DNA of 64,000 nucleotides from JAJEFO01 sp022819605 (GCA_965221545.1 OZ244901.1:1984001-2048000), one strand, 5' to 3'. Positions 9,039 through 18,168 are shown, counted from the first letter of the stretch. Notes: generated by a model from the sequence alone, not told the origin. Numbers and translations are program-made.

Positions 9039-10445
9039 TCAGGTTGAAGCATCTGCCAGCCTGAGCATGGTTTCGCCACGTCCAAGCACCAGCATCATGT
9101 CGAATATGCTGGGAGAAACACTTTGTCCGGCCAATGCAATCCGGATGGTGCCGGCGAGCTTGCCGAGCTTGATGTCCTTTGCCTCGGCGAACTCCCGCAC
9201 GATGCTCTCCAACGTGCCGCGCTCCCAGTTAGCAATTTGCAGGTGCGGCGTCAATTCTGGCAACGTGCGATTGCATGTCGCAGCCGGCTCGCCGACGAGT
9301 GCGGCATCCGGGACAATTGGTCGGGAAGTCAGGACAAAGCGGGCCATTTCAAGCAGTTCGGGAAACGTCTTTGCTCTGCCTTTTAGGCAGTACATTGCAC
9401 GTTCGACCTCCGACTTCTGCGAAACGGTCAGGACGTCCTTGCCCGAGAACGCAAGGTATTCCTGAATTCCATTCACAAGTTCGGCATCGGAGGACATTTC
9501 GGCAATGTGCTTGCCCGAAATGAATCCGAGTTTCTTGGTGTCGAGGCGCGCAGGCGACTTCTTGAGTCCGGTAAGGTCAAACCACGCCGTTGCCTCTTCC
9601 ATTGTAAAAACCTCGTCGTCTCCGTGACTCCATCCGAGGCGCAGGAGATAGTTCCGCATGCTTGCGGCGGGATAGCCCATGGCCGCCCAGTCCTGGACGC
9701 CGAGTGCGCCGTGGCGCTTGGACAGCTTCTTGCCGTCTTCTCCATGGATCAGCGGCACGTGAGCCCAGACGGGCGGTTCCCATCCCATGGCACTGTAGAC
9801 GAGCATTTGCCGGGCCGCGTTGTTCAGGTGGTCGTCGCCTCGGATGACGTGGGTGACGCCCATGTCGTGATCGTCGACGACGACGGCCAGCATGTAGACA
9901 GGCGTTCCGTCGGACCGGAGCACGATCATGTCGTCGAGCTGTTCGTTCCGGATCGTGACAACGCCTTGAACCCTGTCTTGAATCCTTGTCACGCCATCGT
10001 TGGGGGCCCTTATCCGGATTGCGTATGGCGCATCCGGGTGATCGCGCTCCGGCGCTTCCCGCCATGGAGAACGGAAAGCGGGAGAATCGCCTTTCTTTTG
10101 TGCCTGGTCACGTAGTGCGGCGGCTTCTTCCTGGCTCAGAAAGCACTTGTAGGCCGAACCTCTGGCGAGCATTTCGTGCGCCACTTCCGCGTGACGGCTA
10201 GCGCGTTCGAACTGGCTGACTGCGTCTCCGTCCCAGTCGATGCCGAGCCAATTGAGTCCGGTGAATATGGCTTCCGTCGCTTCGGGTGTCGAGCGTGTGC
10301 GATCAGTGTCCTCGATGCGAAGCCGGAAGGATCCGCCTGCATGGCGTGCATAGAGCCAATTGAACAGTGCAGTGCGAGCGCCCCCGATATGCAGGTTTCC
10401 GGTGGGCGATGGCGCGAAGCGGGTGACAACAGGCAGATCGGTCAT
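9039..10445 (-). CDS. gltX: Glutamyl-tRNA synthetase
   Basis: The 468-residue class Ic aminoacyl-tRNA synthetase has the nucleotide-binding motif SPTGNLHIGGARTALFNW (HIGH variant) and KLSKRHG (KMSKS variant), plus the anticodon-binding C-terminal half. It charges tRNA-Glu, and in alphaproteobacteria possibly tRNA-Gln for transamidation. The gap from gltX to the lexA stop upstream is 344 bases with no gene. Confidence 0.97.
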   Translation of the reverse strand: MTDLPVVTRFAPSPTGNLHIGGARTALFNWLYARHAGGSFRLRIEDTDRTRSTPEATEAIFTGLNWLGIDWDGDAVSQFERASRHAEVAHEMLARGSAYKCFLSQEEAAALRDQAQKKGDSPAFRSPWREAPERDHPDAPYAIRIRAPNDGVTRIQDRVQGVVTIRNEQLDDMIVLRSDGTPVYMLAVVVDDHDMGVTHVIRGDDHLNNAARQMLVYSAMGWEPPVWAHVPLIHGEDGKKLSKRHGALGVQDWAAMGYPAASMRNYLLRLGWSHGDDEVFTMEEATAWFDLTGLKKSPARLDTKKLGFISGKHIAEMSSDAELVNGIQEYLAFSGKDVLTVSQKSEVERAMYCLKGRAKTFPELLEMARFVLTSRPIVPDAALVGEPAATCNRTLPELTPHLQIANWERGTLESIVREFAEAKDIKLGKLAGTIRIALAGQSVSPSIFDMMLVLGRGETMLRLADAST

Positions 10446-10789
10446 CGGCGGAAAGGCCTTGTGAGATTCTACGGAAAGACGGGTCCGGAAGGCGTGTATT
10501 CAATGCTCCATTGGGTGACAAGGGCGGGCCCGTGCTGTGGACAAGGCCGATACCGCAACAATGAATCGGAGAGGCCCGCGCAAGTCTTTCAGGAACCCAA
10601 ACGCCCGAAGCCGAAATGGCTGTACCAGCCAAGCAAGCGCGTGGTGGGTAGAGCCAAAATTGAGCGCGCCTGATGTAACGATGGCGCTTGGAAGAAACGC
10701 AGGAGCGCAACAAAGTCGTGATTTTTGAACCGTGTACCGGGCAGTCACGCATTTGACTATGTCCAAGGAACGCGACCGCCCGGACAGGC
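10446..10789. other. Gene-free gap between gltX and lexA (comEC position)
   Basis: In related Rhodobacteraceae the competence channel gene comEC usually lies between lexA and gltX. Here only 344 bases separate them, and no ComEC helices or metallo-beta-lactamase motifs (HxHxDH) can be read in any frame. Short minus-strand frames are present but show no recognisable domain. This could be a complete deletion or comEC moved elsewhere. A gltX promoter must lie here. Confidence 0.5.
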
Positions 10790-11482
10790 TCAATAGCTGC
10801 GCATCAGACCAACGAGGCGTCCTTGAACTTTGACCTGGTCGTCGCGGAGCAGCCGAGTTTCGTAGGACGGGTTTGCAGCCTCCAGTGCAATCGTGTCGCC
10901 GGACTTGCGGAACCGCTTGAGCGTGGCCTCATGATCATCGACCAGGGCAACCACGATGTCGCCGTTATCCGCCGTGCTGGTTTCCCGAATGACAACGACG
11001 TCGCCCTCGTTGATGCCGACATCGATCATGGAATCGCCCATCACCTCAAGCGCGTAATGACGACCCCTGCCCATCATTTGGTCGGGCACAGCCACATTGT
11101 GGCTGACCTCGCTGATGGCCTCGATCGGCACACCCGCGGCGATCCGGCCCATGACCGGCACCTCCATTGCATGCCTTCCTGCGTCGGCAGCTTCGGCGGG
11201 AGAAGCAGCGGTGGCCCTCTTGTCGCCTTGGATCACTTGCGGTTCAAATCCTGTTTCTCTTTCCAGGGCTTCGGGAAGTTTCACGATCTCGAGCGCACGC
11301 GCCCGGTGCGGCATGCGGTGGATGAAGCCGCGTTCTTCCAAGGCCGTGATCAACCTGTGGACTCCGGATTTCGACTTCAGACTGAGCTCGTCCTTCATCT
11401 CCTCGAAGGATGGAGGAACTCCCTCATGCTTTATTCGATCACGTATGAACCTGAGCAGTTCAAGTTGCTTGCGGGTAAGCAT
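10790..11482 (-). CDS. lexA: SOS repressor LexA
   Basis: The 230-residue protein has an N-terminal winged-helix domain (MLTRKQLELLRFI...) and the self-cleavage site RIAAGVP (Ala116-Gly117). The S24 peptidase dyad is Ser151 in VMGDSMIDVG and Lys189 in HEATLKRF. It represses DNA-repair genes until RecA filaments trigger autocleavage. ATG at 11482 is the conserved family start; the frame is open 27 codons upstream, but that segment contains its own operator. The GTTC-N7-GTTC box 53 bases upstream of the start implies autoregulation. Confidence 0.97.
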   Translation of the reverse strand: MLTRKQLELLRFIRDRIKHEGVPPSFEEMKDELSLKSKSGVHRLITALEERGFIHRMPHRARALEIVKLPEALERETGFEPQVIQGDKRATAASPAEAADAGRHAMEVPVMGRIAAGVPIEAISEVSHNVAVPDQMMGRGRHYALEVMGDSMIDVGINEGDVVVIRETSTADNGDIVVALVDDHEATLKRFRKSGDTIALEAANPSYETRLLRDDQVKVQGRLVGLMRSY

Positions 11483-11534
11483 TTGCTTCGTCTCCTCTAC
11501 TCGATTTGACAGCCATTCGGCTGCGTTCGCCGAT

Positions 11535-11549
11535 GTTCTATCCGTGTTC
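11535..11549 (-). promoter_or_regulatory. LexA (SOS) box upstream of lexA
   Basis: GTTCTATCCGTGTTC fits the alphaproteobacterial LexA consensus GTTC-N7-GTTC exactly. A third GTTC lies at 11525-11528, 6 bases before the first half site. It sits 53 bases before the chosen lexA ATG, where the promoter should be. Confidence 0.8.
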
Positions 11550-11721
11550 GCTTTTTGTGTCAAGCTTTGCGCTTCACTGGCCCAGTTCGCAAGTCAGATT
11601 TGTTCATGATATGTGCCAACGCGAAATGGAGAAGAAAGAGAAGGGGGTCCCTTTCGTGCTCGCATCCTGAGATCTGGGTGCACCTTCTCAACGCAACGGA
11701 TTTTGAGTTGCGTCGCGAAGA

Positions 11722-12207
11722 TTATGCGAGTGCCCGCATTGCAATTTTCGCGCATGCTTCTGCGTCACTGAGCGCATCATGATGCTTCAGCGCAATTCCA
11801 AGGTGCTGACAGACGACCGGGAGCTTTGCCGACCGCAGTTTCCACATGTTGCGTGCCATGCTAACCGTGCAGCGAAACTTGTATCGGGGTGGACGAATGC
11901 CTGCACGCTTGCAGCACGCGGCCAGCACCCGGGAATCAAACGATGCGTTGTGCGCGACCAGGAAGTCCGCCCTGTCCAGCAGGTGCTGCAGTTCGGGCCA
12001 AAGTTCGCCAAAGGACGGGCTGTCACGGACATCGTTCCAAGTCAGGCCATGGATGTACGTGAAAACGAACTTTCTTCTCGGCGGTCGAATGAGCCGATGG
12101 TACCGTTCTACAATTCGATTGCCCGTGACACGCACAACGCCGACAGAGCAAGCGCTGTCGGAGTGGTAGTCTGCCGTTTCGAAATCGATTGCTGCGAAAT
12201 TTGTCAT
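11722..12207 (-). CDS. DEDDh 3'-5' exonuclease (DnaQ/RNase T superfamily)
   Basis: This 161-residue protein is a single exonuclease domain. Exo I is FAAIDFETAD (Asp and Glu), Exo II is FLVAHNASFDSRVL (Asp), and Exo III is HDALSDAEA (His and Asp), so all metal-binding and catalytic residues are present. It is shorter than the polymerase III epsilon subunit (about 230 or more residues) and lacks a polymerase-binding tail. It is therefore probably a stand-alone repair or RNA-processing nuclease. ATG at 12207 puts the DFET motif near the N-terminus. It lies between lexA and moeA, normally adjacent in relatives. Confidence 0.85.
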   Translation of the reverse strand: MTNFAAIDFETADYHSDSACSVGVVRVTGNRIVERYHRLIRPPRRKFVFTYIHGLTWNDVRDSPSFGELWPELQHLLDRADFLVAHNASFDSRVLAACCKRAGIRPPRYKFRCTVSMARNMWKLRSAKLPVVCQHLGIALKHHDALSDAEACAKIAMRALA

Positions 12208-12277
12208 GCGCCACGAGCGGTAGCACCATTCCGGGTAGCCGTCACCTCCGCGTGGTTGTGACTTGAACGGCAAGTAG

Positions 12278-13438
12278 TCAGAATTCGATGAACGAAACCG
12301 CATCACCGGCATCAAGAGCCGGCGCTCTCGGCGGACGAACGATCAAGGCGTTGGCACCGGAAAGAACCGTCAGAAGTGAGCTGTCTTGGCGCTCCGCTGG
12401 CGCGATCAGGCCGTCATTGACCTTGGCCCGCATGTAGTGTTCGCGCGGGCCGTTGGCACCGACCGATGCGGACAGTCGCGCCATGCGCTGCGCGAGAGGT
12501 CGTGCCTCAAGCCCTTGCATTGCCCGCAGCATGGGCCTGAGGAAGACATGACCGCAAACCATCGAGGAGACCGGGTTGCCTGGCAAGCCCACCATCGGAG
12601 TACCGTTGAGACGGCCAGCCATCATGGGCTTCCCGGGGCGAATAGAGACTTTGTGGAAGGCGCGTTCCAAGCCCATCCGGTGCGCAGCACTTGCAACGAG
12701 ATCATGGTCTCCGACGGACGCGCCTCCGATCGTGACGATCAGGTCCGCATCTCCTGCCATGTCAAAGACGGCTTCGAGGGAGCGAGCAGTGTCGGCGCAG
12801 ATCGGCAGCATGCGGGCGATGCCCCCCTCCGACTCGACGATGGCCGAGAGCCCGAATGCGTTCGAAGCGATGATCTGGTCCGGACGCGGCGATTCGCCGG
12901 GCACGACAAGTTCGTCGCCCGTGGCGATCAGCGCAACTTGCGGCCGGCGGGCGACCACGATCTCGGGCACGTTCATTGATGCCGCAAGGGCAATGTCCGC
13001 AGGCAGCATCCGGCGCGGAGGGTTGATTCGGAACCCCTCCGCAAAGTCTGCACCGACCTCGCGAATGTATGGTTCCTGATCTGCCCCATCCGCAACGCGA
13101 ATTCGCTCGCCCTCGCGAGCCACGTCCTCCTGGATGATCACGCGCGTGGCATTTTCGGGGACCGGCGCACCCGTGAAGATGCGCACGGCATCTTCCGGCC
13201 CGATCGCGCCTTCGAAACCTCGTCCCGCCGCGGACTCGCCAACTACCGAGTAGGTCTCCGCTTCGCCCGCGATCGCGTAGCCGTCCATGACGGAGGCACG
13301 AAAGGGCGGTTGGCTGCGAGTCGCGAGAAGGGGCTCTGCAAGGACCCGTCCGGATGCGGCGCGCAACGGAACCGTTTCCGTCCCCAATGGAGTCGCAAGC
13401 TCGAAGATGTGGTCGTGCGCCTCGTCGACCGAAATCAC
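12278..13438 (-). CDS. moeA: Molybdopterin molybdenumtransferase MoeA
   Basis: The 386-residue MoeA inserts molybdate into adenylylated molybdopterin. Visible hallmarks are SQPPFRASVMDGYAI near the N-terminus, FTGAPVPENATRVIIQED, the MoCF-fold segment VTIGGASVGDHDLV, and GLPGNPVSSMVC in domain III. The start overlaps the moaC stop by four bases (ATGA), so moaC and moeA are co-translated. Confidence 0.96.
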   Translation of the reverse strand: MISVDEAHDHIFELATPLGTETVPLRAASGRVLAEPLLATRSQPPFRASVMDGYAIAGEAETYSVVGESAAGRGFEGAIGPEDAVRIFTGAPVPENATRVIIQEDVAREGERIRVADGADQEPYIREVGADFAEGFRINPPRRMLPADIALAASMNVPEIVVARRPQVALIATGDELVVPGESPRPDQIIASNAFGLSAIVESEGGIARMLPICADTARSLEAVFDMAGDADLIVTIGGASVGDHDLVASAAHRMGLERAFHKVSIRPGKPMMAGRLNGTPMVGLPGNPVSSMVCGHVFLRPMLRAMQGLEARPLAQRMARLSASVGANGPREHYMRAKVNDGLIAPAERQDSSLLTVLSGANALIVRPPRAPALDAGDAVSFIEF

Positions 13439-13917
13439 GGGGGTGCCTCGTACCGGCCAGACTTTCCGCCGTCCTTGAGAACAAGACGGATGTTCTCGAT
13501 AACCATGGATTTCTCCACGGCCTTCACCATGTCGTAGACCGTGAGGCAGGCCGTTGCTACTGCAGTCAAGGCTTCCATTTCGACGCCGGTCTGGCCCGAA
13601 GACTTGACCTTCGCCTCAACGCGGACACCAGGATGGTCGGGCATCGCGGCGAGGTCTATCTCGACCTTGGTGAGCTGCAATGGGTGGCAAAGCGGAATCA
13701 GGTCCGAAGTCTTCTTTGCGGCAATGATGCCGGCAATTCGCGCAACGGACAGTACGTCTCCCTTGCCCGCACGACCCTCGGCGATCACAGCGAGGGTCTC
13801 TTCCGACATCCGGACAAATCCCTCCGCCACCGCAATCCTGTCGGTCGCGGGCTTCTCGGAGACATCGACCATGTGCGCGTCACCCTTGCTGTCAAAATGA
13901 GTCAGTTCAGGCATCAT
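13435..13917 (-). CDS. moaC: Cyclic pyranopterin monophosphate synthase MoaC
   Basis: The 160-residue MoaC converts 3',8-cH2GTP to cyclic pyranopterin monophosphate in molybdenum cofactor synthesis. It has the family segments MVDVSEKPATDRIA, TSDLIPLCHPLQLT and VEMEALTAVATACLTVYDMVKA, the last containing the active-site Asp and Lys. It overlaps trpC upstream and moeA downstream by four bases each, which makes trpC-moaC-moeA a single translationally coupled unit. Confidence 0.97.
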   Translation of the reverse strand: MMPELTHFDSKGDAHMVDVSEKPATDRIAVAEGFVRMSEETLAVIAEGRAGKGDVLSVARIAGIIAAKKTSDLIPLCHPLQLTKVEIDLAAMPDHPGVRVEAKVKSSGQTGVEMEALTAVATACLTVYDMVKAVEKSMVIENIRLVLKDGGKSGRYEAPP

Positions 13918-14729
13918 GCGGCTCCTTCGGCCGGGATCGGCATGGCGAGAAGGGATTTGGTGGCGACGGTCACGTCGTTCTCGCGCATCAGGCTTTCGCC
14001 GACCAGGAAACTGCGTGCACCCGATCGCGCGAGGCGGGCGAGGTCGTCCGGAGTGGAAATTCCGCTTTCGGCGACGATGTGGCGGTCAGCCGGGACGCGT
14101 CTGGCGAGCCTTTCGGTGGTCGCAAGATTCGTTTCGAAGGTCTTCAGGTCGCGGTTGTTGATGCCGAGGAGGGGGGACTTGAGGGCGATGGCGCGCTCGA
14201 GTTCGTGCTCGTCGTGGACCTCGATCAGGACATCCATATTCCAAGTGTTGGTCGCGCAGTCCTCGAGTTCCCGAGCCTGTGCATCGGAAACGCTGGCCAT
14301 GATGATCAGGATGCAATCGGCGCCCCACGTCCGGGACTCGGCCACCTGGTACGTGTCGTAGAGGAAATCCTTGCGCAGGCAGGGCAGTTCGCTGGCCGCG
14401 CGCGCCTCGCCCAGAAATTCCGGTGCACCCTGGAAGGACGGAGCATCAGTCAGCACGGAAAGGCAGGCTGCGCCGCCTGCCTCGTAGGCGCATGCAATCT
14501 TCGCTGGATCGAAATCTGCGCGGATGAGCCCTCGTGACGGGCTTGCCTTCTTTATTTCGGCAATGAGACCGTAGCCGGTCCTTGGCAGGTCCATGAGCGC
14601 AGAAGCAAAGCCGCGCGGCGCTGGCGCTTCTCGTGCGGCCGCTTCAAGGTCGTGCAGGGGCAGGCGCGCCTTGGCGGCAGCGACTTCCTCAAGCTTGTAG
14701 GCCTTGATCCTGTCGAGCACGTTCGTCAT
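13914..14729 (-). CDS. trpC: Indole-3-glycerol phosphate synthase
   Basis: The 271-residue TIM-barrel enzyme makes indole-3-glycerol phosphate in tryptophan synthesis. The catalytic lysine lies in AEIKKASPSRGLI, the second lysine in PCLRKDF, and the phosphate-binding end is LGINNRDLKTF then IVAESGIS. The ATG at 14729 (MTNVLDRIKAYK) is the family start; the open frame extends 63 codons further but is unlike TrpC. It follows ung with a 160-base gap and overlaps moaC. Confidence 0.96.
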   Translation of the reverse strand: MTNVLDRIKAYKLEEVAAAKARLPLHDLEAAAREAPAPRGFASALMDLPRTGYGLIAEIKKASPSRGLIRADFDPAKIACAYEAGGAACLSVLTDAPSFQGAPEFLGEARAASELPCLRKDFLYDTYQVAESRTWGADCILIIMASVSDAQARELEDCATNTWNMDVLIEVHDEHELERAIALKSPLLGINNRDLKTFETNLATTERLARRVPADRHIVAESGISTPDDLARLARSGARSFLVGESLMRENDVTVATKSLLAMPIPAEGAA

Positions 14730-14889
14730 GGCATTCGGATATCCTTTTGGCGCCTTCTTGGAAAGCCGATGCTCCGCCACATGCCCTCGTCGACACTTCG
14801 GAGATCCTGTGGCGGCGAGTCCGAACTGTACCTGCCCGAGCGGGGTCACGGATTCGGGCGTTCCTGCGGCTTCTGCTGGTCCGGTGATC

Positions 14890-15528
14890 TCAAGCCCATG
14901 GAATCGGTGCATGTCCATGCTTTTCCAGCCAGGAATTGACCCGGCTGAACGGACGCGACCCGAAGAACCCGCGATGGGCGGAAAGAGGAGAGGGATGGGC
15001 CGACTTGATGATCAGGTGCTGACGGCCCTTGATGTGTTCCGCGTATCCTTCCGCATGCTTTCCCCAAAGGATGAACGCGCGCGGAGAATCGGAAAGTCGT
15101 TGGAGCACTTGGGCGGCTAGCGCATCCCAACCCAGATGCAGATGGCCGCCTGCATTTCCCTCCGGAACCGTGAGTGCGGTGTTGAGGAGCAGTACGCCCG
15201 CATCCGCCCAACCGGCAAGATCGCCCGTTGCGGGAGAGCGTCCGATATCGTTGTCAAGCTCGCGGAAGATGTTTCTGAGTGACTTTGGCAGGGCCGTTCC
15301 GGGAGTTACCGAAAACGCCAGCCCGTTGGCATGCCCGGGCGTTGGATACGGATCCTGGCCGAGTATGACCGCACGTGTTGCGGTCGGCGGGCATCGCTCA
15401 AGGGCGGCAAATCGAATGTCTGCCGGTGGCAGGATCCGGCGCGAGTCGGCCGAAATGGCCGCGGCAACTTGAGGCCAGTCTTCTGTGAAGAAGGGCAGTT
15501 CCGCCCATTCGCCGAGGTTTGCGGTCAA
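14890..15528 (-). CDS. ung: Uracil-DNA glycosylase (family 1)
   Basis: The 212-residue enzyme removes uracil from DNA. The water-activating loop reads LGQDPYPTPGHANGLAFS, with catalytic Asp59, and the DNA-intercalation loop is SAHPSPLSAHRGFFGS with the catalytic histidine. The Pro after DPY replaces the His of the E. coli enzyme, a variant I associate with alphaproteobacteria. It lies between trpD (37 bases upstream) and trpC, interrupting the trp genes, and probably shares their transcript. Confidence 0.95.
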   Translation of the reverse strand: MTANLGEWAELPFFTEDWPQVAAAISADSRRILPPADIRFAALERCPPTATRAVILGQDPYPTPGHANGLAFSVTPGTALPKSLRNIFRELDNDIGRSPATGDLAGWADAGVLLLNTALTVPEGNAGGHLHLGWDALAAQVLQRLSDSPRAFILWGKHAEGYAEHIKGRQHLIIKSAHPSPLSAHRGFFGSRPFSRVNSWLEKHGHAPIPWA

Positions 15529-15564
15529 TTGCCCGCCCGAGGCTTGTCTGCGACCAGGCGCTGG

Positions 15565-16581
15565 TCAGGACCCTGACGTGACACGGGCCAGCCCTTCGAC
15601 CTTGGCACGGGCGGCACCGGAGGCGATGCTCTCGGCGGCGATCTCGACACCTTCCTTGAGGTCGTTTGCCCTGCCCGCAATCACGAGCGCAGCTGCGGCG
15701 TTCAGGAGCACCGCGTCGTGATAGGCGCCGGGAGCGCCGTCGAGAAGAGCACGGAAGGCGGCGGCGTTCTCGTCCGGTGAGCCACCGAGTATGTCCTTCA
15801 GGGGGTGAACGGGAAGCCCCGCATCTTCAGGGTGAATTTCGGCTGACGTGATCTTGCCGTCCTGCAGGACGGCAGCGGAAGTTGGGCCGCAAATTGATAT
15901 CTCGTCGGTGCCGTCGGCCCCGTGAACCAGCCACACCACCTCGCTGCCAAGTTCCTTGAGAACCTCCGCCATCGGGAAGATCAGGTCGATTGCAAAGGCA
16001 CCGGTCAACTGGCGCTTGACGCCCGCGGGATTCGTCAGCGGGCCCAGAATGTTGAAGATCGTCTTGGCGCCAAGCTCCATTCGGACCGGGGCGACATGCT
16101 TCATCGCCGGATGATGCATTGGAGCCATCATGAAGCCGATGCCAACTTCGGCGAGCGCCCGTTCCACGACGTCCGGCCCGACCATGACCTCGATCCCCAT
16201 GGCACCTTGCACGTCTGCGGCACCAGACCTGGAAGAGAGATTGCGGTTTCCGTGCTTTGCGACAGGAACGCCCGCCCCGGCCACGACGAATGCCGTTGCG
16301 GTCGAGATGTTGAGCGTGCCCATTCCGTCGCCACCCGTGCCCACGATGTCCATGGCACCGGGAGGAGCGCTCACGGCGGCGCAACGGGCGCGCATCACGG
16401 CTGCAGCGGCAGTGTATTCGGCGACAGCTTCGCCACGCGCCCGAAGTGCCATCAGGAAGCCGCCCATCTGCGCGGGCGTGGCCGTTCCATCGAACAGGAT
16501 GTTGAACGCCTCTTCTGCCTGCGTACGGCTCAGCGGCCCTTCCGAAGCCGCGTAGATCAGGGGTTTCATCGAATCACTCAT
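15565..16581 (-). CDS. trpD: Anthranilate phosphoribosyltransferase
   Basis: The 338-residue enzyme joins anthranilate to PRPP. Diagnostic segments are DIVGTGGDGMGTLNIST, the KHGNRNLSSRSGAADV loop and GFMMAPMHHPAMKHV. The start at 16581 (MSDSMKPLIYAA) overlaps the trpG stop by four bases, so the long open frame upstream is not used. Confidence 0.96.
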   Translation of the reverse strand: MSDSMKPLIYAASEGPLSRTQAEEAFNILFDGTATPAQMGGFLMALRARGEAVAEYTAAAAVMRARCAAVSAPPGAMDIVGTGGDGMGTLNISTATAFVVAGAGVPVAKHGNRNLSSRSGAADVQGAMGIEVMVGPDVVERALAEVGIGFMMAPMHHPAMKHVAPVRMELGAKTIFNILGPLTNPAGVKRQLTGAFAIDLIFPMAEVLKELGSEVVWLVHGADGTDEISICGPTSAAVLQDGKITSAEIHPEDAGLPVHPLKDILGGSPDENAAAFRALLDGAPGAYHDAVLLNAAAALVIAGRANDLKEGVEIAAESIASGAARAKVEGLARVTSGS

Positions 16582-17159
16582 GCCGGCTCCGGAACGGATT
16601 TGAGGAAGTTCTGCAGCATGGCATGCCCATGCTCGGAACGGATTGATTCTGGATGGAACTGTACGCCCTCGATCGGATGGTTCCGGTGGCGAAGGCCCAT
16701 GACGGTGCCGTCTTCCAGTTCGGCTGTCAATTCGAGGCAGTCCGGAAGGCTGGCCCGGTCGACGACCAACGAGTGGTAGCGCGTCGCCTGAAACGGTGAC
16801 GGCAGGCCCTGGAATACGCCGAGGCATTCATGATGAATCTCGCCGGGCTTGCCATGAACGATGTCACGTGCACGCACGATCTTGCCGCCGAACGCCTGGC
16901 CGATGGCCTGATGCCCAAGGCAGACGCCAAGCAAGGGCACATCGGCCTTGGCCGCTGCCAGCACGAGAGCGAGGCAGATTCCCGCCTTGTCCGGGTCGCA
17001 TGGTCCGGGAGAAAGAATGATCCCTGACGGCTTCAGCGCCAATGCCTCCTCCACCCGCAAGGCATCGTTCCTGTGGACGCGACACTCTGCCCCCAACTCA
17101 CCCAGGAAGTGGACGAGGTTGAAGGTGAAGCTGTCGTAGTTGTCTATAAGAAGCAGCAT
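16578..17159 (-). CDS. trpG: Anthranilate synthase glutamine amidotransferase component
   Basis: The 193-residue class I glutamine amidotransferase supplies ammonia to TrpE. It has the start MLLLIDNYDSFTFNLVHFLGE, the nucleophile in LLGVCLGHQAIGQAFG, and the His-Glu pair in GVQFHPESIRSEHG. trpE is not in the window. The 202 bases upstream to the SDR gene hold no gene and should contain the promoter for trpG-trpD-ung-trpC-moaC-moeA. No leader peptide was recognised. Confidence 0.96.
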   Translation of the reverse strand: MLLLIDNYDSFTFNLVHFLGELGAECRVHRNDALRVEEALALKPSGIILSPGPCDPDKAGICLALVLAAAKADVPLLGVCLGHQAIGQAFGGKIVRARDIVHGKPGEIHHECLGVFQGLPSPFQATRYHSLVVDRASLPDCLELTAELEDGTVMGLRHRNHPIEGVQFHPESIRSEHGHAMLQNFLKSVPEPA

Positions 17160-17361
17160 GACGGGTGTCCTGCATCCACGGTTCAGGCGATGGCTGTTCC
17201 CCTTCGGGATCGCTGGCACAATTGGGCAGAGCGATCAGGGAACGTCAAGTCATGTCCCGATTTGCTTGAGGTTCGGCAGTCGAACAAGCGACCTCTCCGG
17301 CAAGCCGTTCCTCCAGCAAGTCGCTGACCGTGGCACTTGGCGGCACACTGAGCGGGTGGCG

Positions 17362-18168
17362 TCAATGTGCCGGGGCGTCGGCGCCATCCACAAGAGTTCT
17401 TCCGCCATCCGCCGTGAGAATCTGTCCGGTCACGAAGTCTGATCCATCGGAGGCCAGGAACTGCGCAACTTCCGCAAGTTCGGTCGGTCTCGCAATGCGC
17501 CCAAGCGGAGTCGAGGAGATGATCTCGTTGCGCATGCCATTGTTGCCGTCCAGGGCATCCTTCAACGAAGCGCTCATGACCGAGCCGAACGCGATGGCGT
17601 TCACGCGAATGCGGTGCGGCGCGAGCGCGACAGCGAGAGCGCGGGTCATCTGGTCTAGCGCGGCGGAACTCACGGAATAGGCCAATAGCTTGGGCTGGGA
17701 GCGCCGCGCCGCGATAGAAGACAGGTTGATTATTGATCCGGCAGGCGTTTCGCCGTTGCCGCCTTCCGCCTGCTTGATCATGCGCTTCGCAAAAATCTGA
17801 GACACCCGCAGGGAGGTCATCAGGTTTTGCTCGATGAGCATCTGCACGCCGTCGTCATTGGCGTTGAGCGGATCTCCGGTCACCACCTGCCGGGACGCGT
17901 TGACGAGGATGTCCACCCGGTCGAAGCGGTCTATCGTTGCGGAGAGCAGGTTTGCGACCGTGAGCTTTTCGCGCAGGTCTCCCGCAAAGCAGGCTGCGCT
18001 TTCGCTACCTTCGTCGATGTCATTCACTTCCTTTGAGAGCCGTGTCTCGTCCATGTCGGCGAGCATCACCTTGGCGCCTTCCTTCAGGAAATGGCGCGCG
18101 ATCGAGAGGCCAACCCCATTTGCGGCCCCGGTGACGACGGCGGTTTTTTCGGCAATCGAAAGCGACAT
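17362..18168 (-). CDS. SDR-family oxidoreductase lacking the catalytic lysine
   Basis: The 268-residue Rossmann protein has the glycine motif VVTGAANGVGLSI (residues 12-23) and ends with the usual SDR C-terminus (FVTGQILTADGG). The catalytic tyrosine is at Tyr164 in AYSVSSAALDQMTRALA, but the lysine expected four residues later is Ser168. The usual NNAG motif reads VNASR. It may therefore be a non-classical or weakly active SDR. It follows rsmC with a 5-base gap in a clpS-rsmC-SDR unit. Substrate unknown. Confidence 0.85.
   Translation of the reverse strand: MSLSIAEKTAVVTGAANGVGLSIARHFLKEGAKVMLADMDETRLSKEVNDIDEGSESAACFAGDLREKLTVANLLSATIDRFDRVDILVNASRQVVTGDPLNANDDGVQMLIEQNLMTSLRVSQIFAKRMIKQAEGGNGETPAGSIINLSSIAARRSQPKLLAYSVSSAALDQMTRALAVALAPHRIRVNAIAFGSVMSASLKDALDGNNGMRNEIISSTPLGRIARPTELAEVAQFLASDGSDFVTGQILTADGGRTLVDGADAPAH

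Noticed and set aside
11240..11265. tRNA-like GGTTCAAATCC segment
   Set aside because: It is inside lexA, and no acceptor stem, anticodon arm or CCA-proximal pairing can be formed around it.
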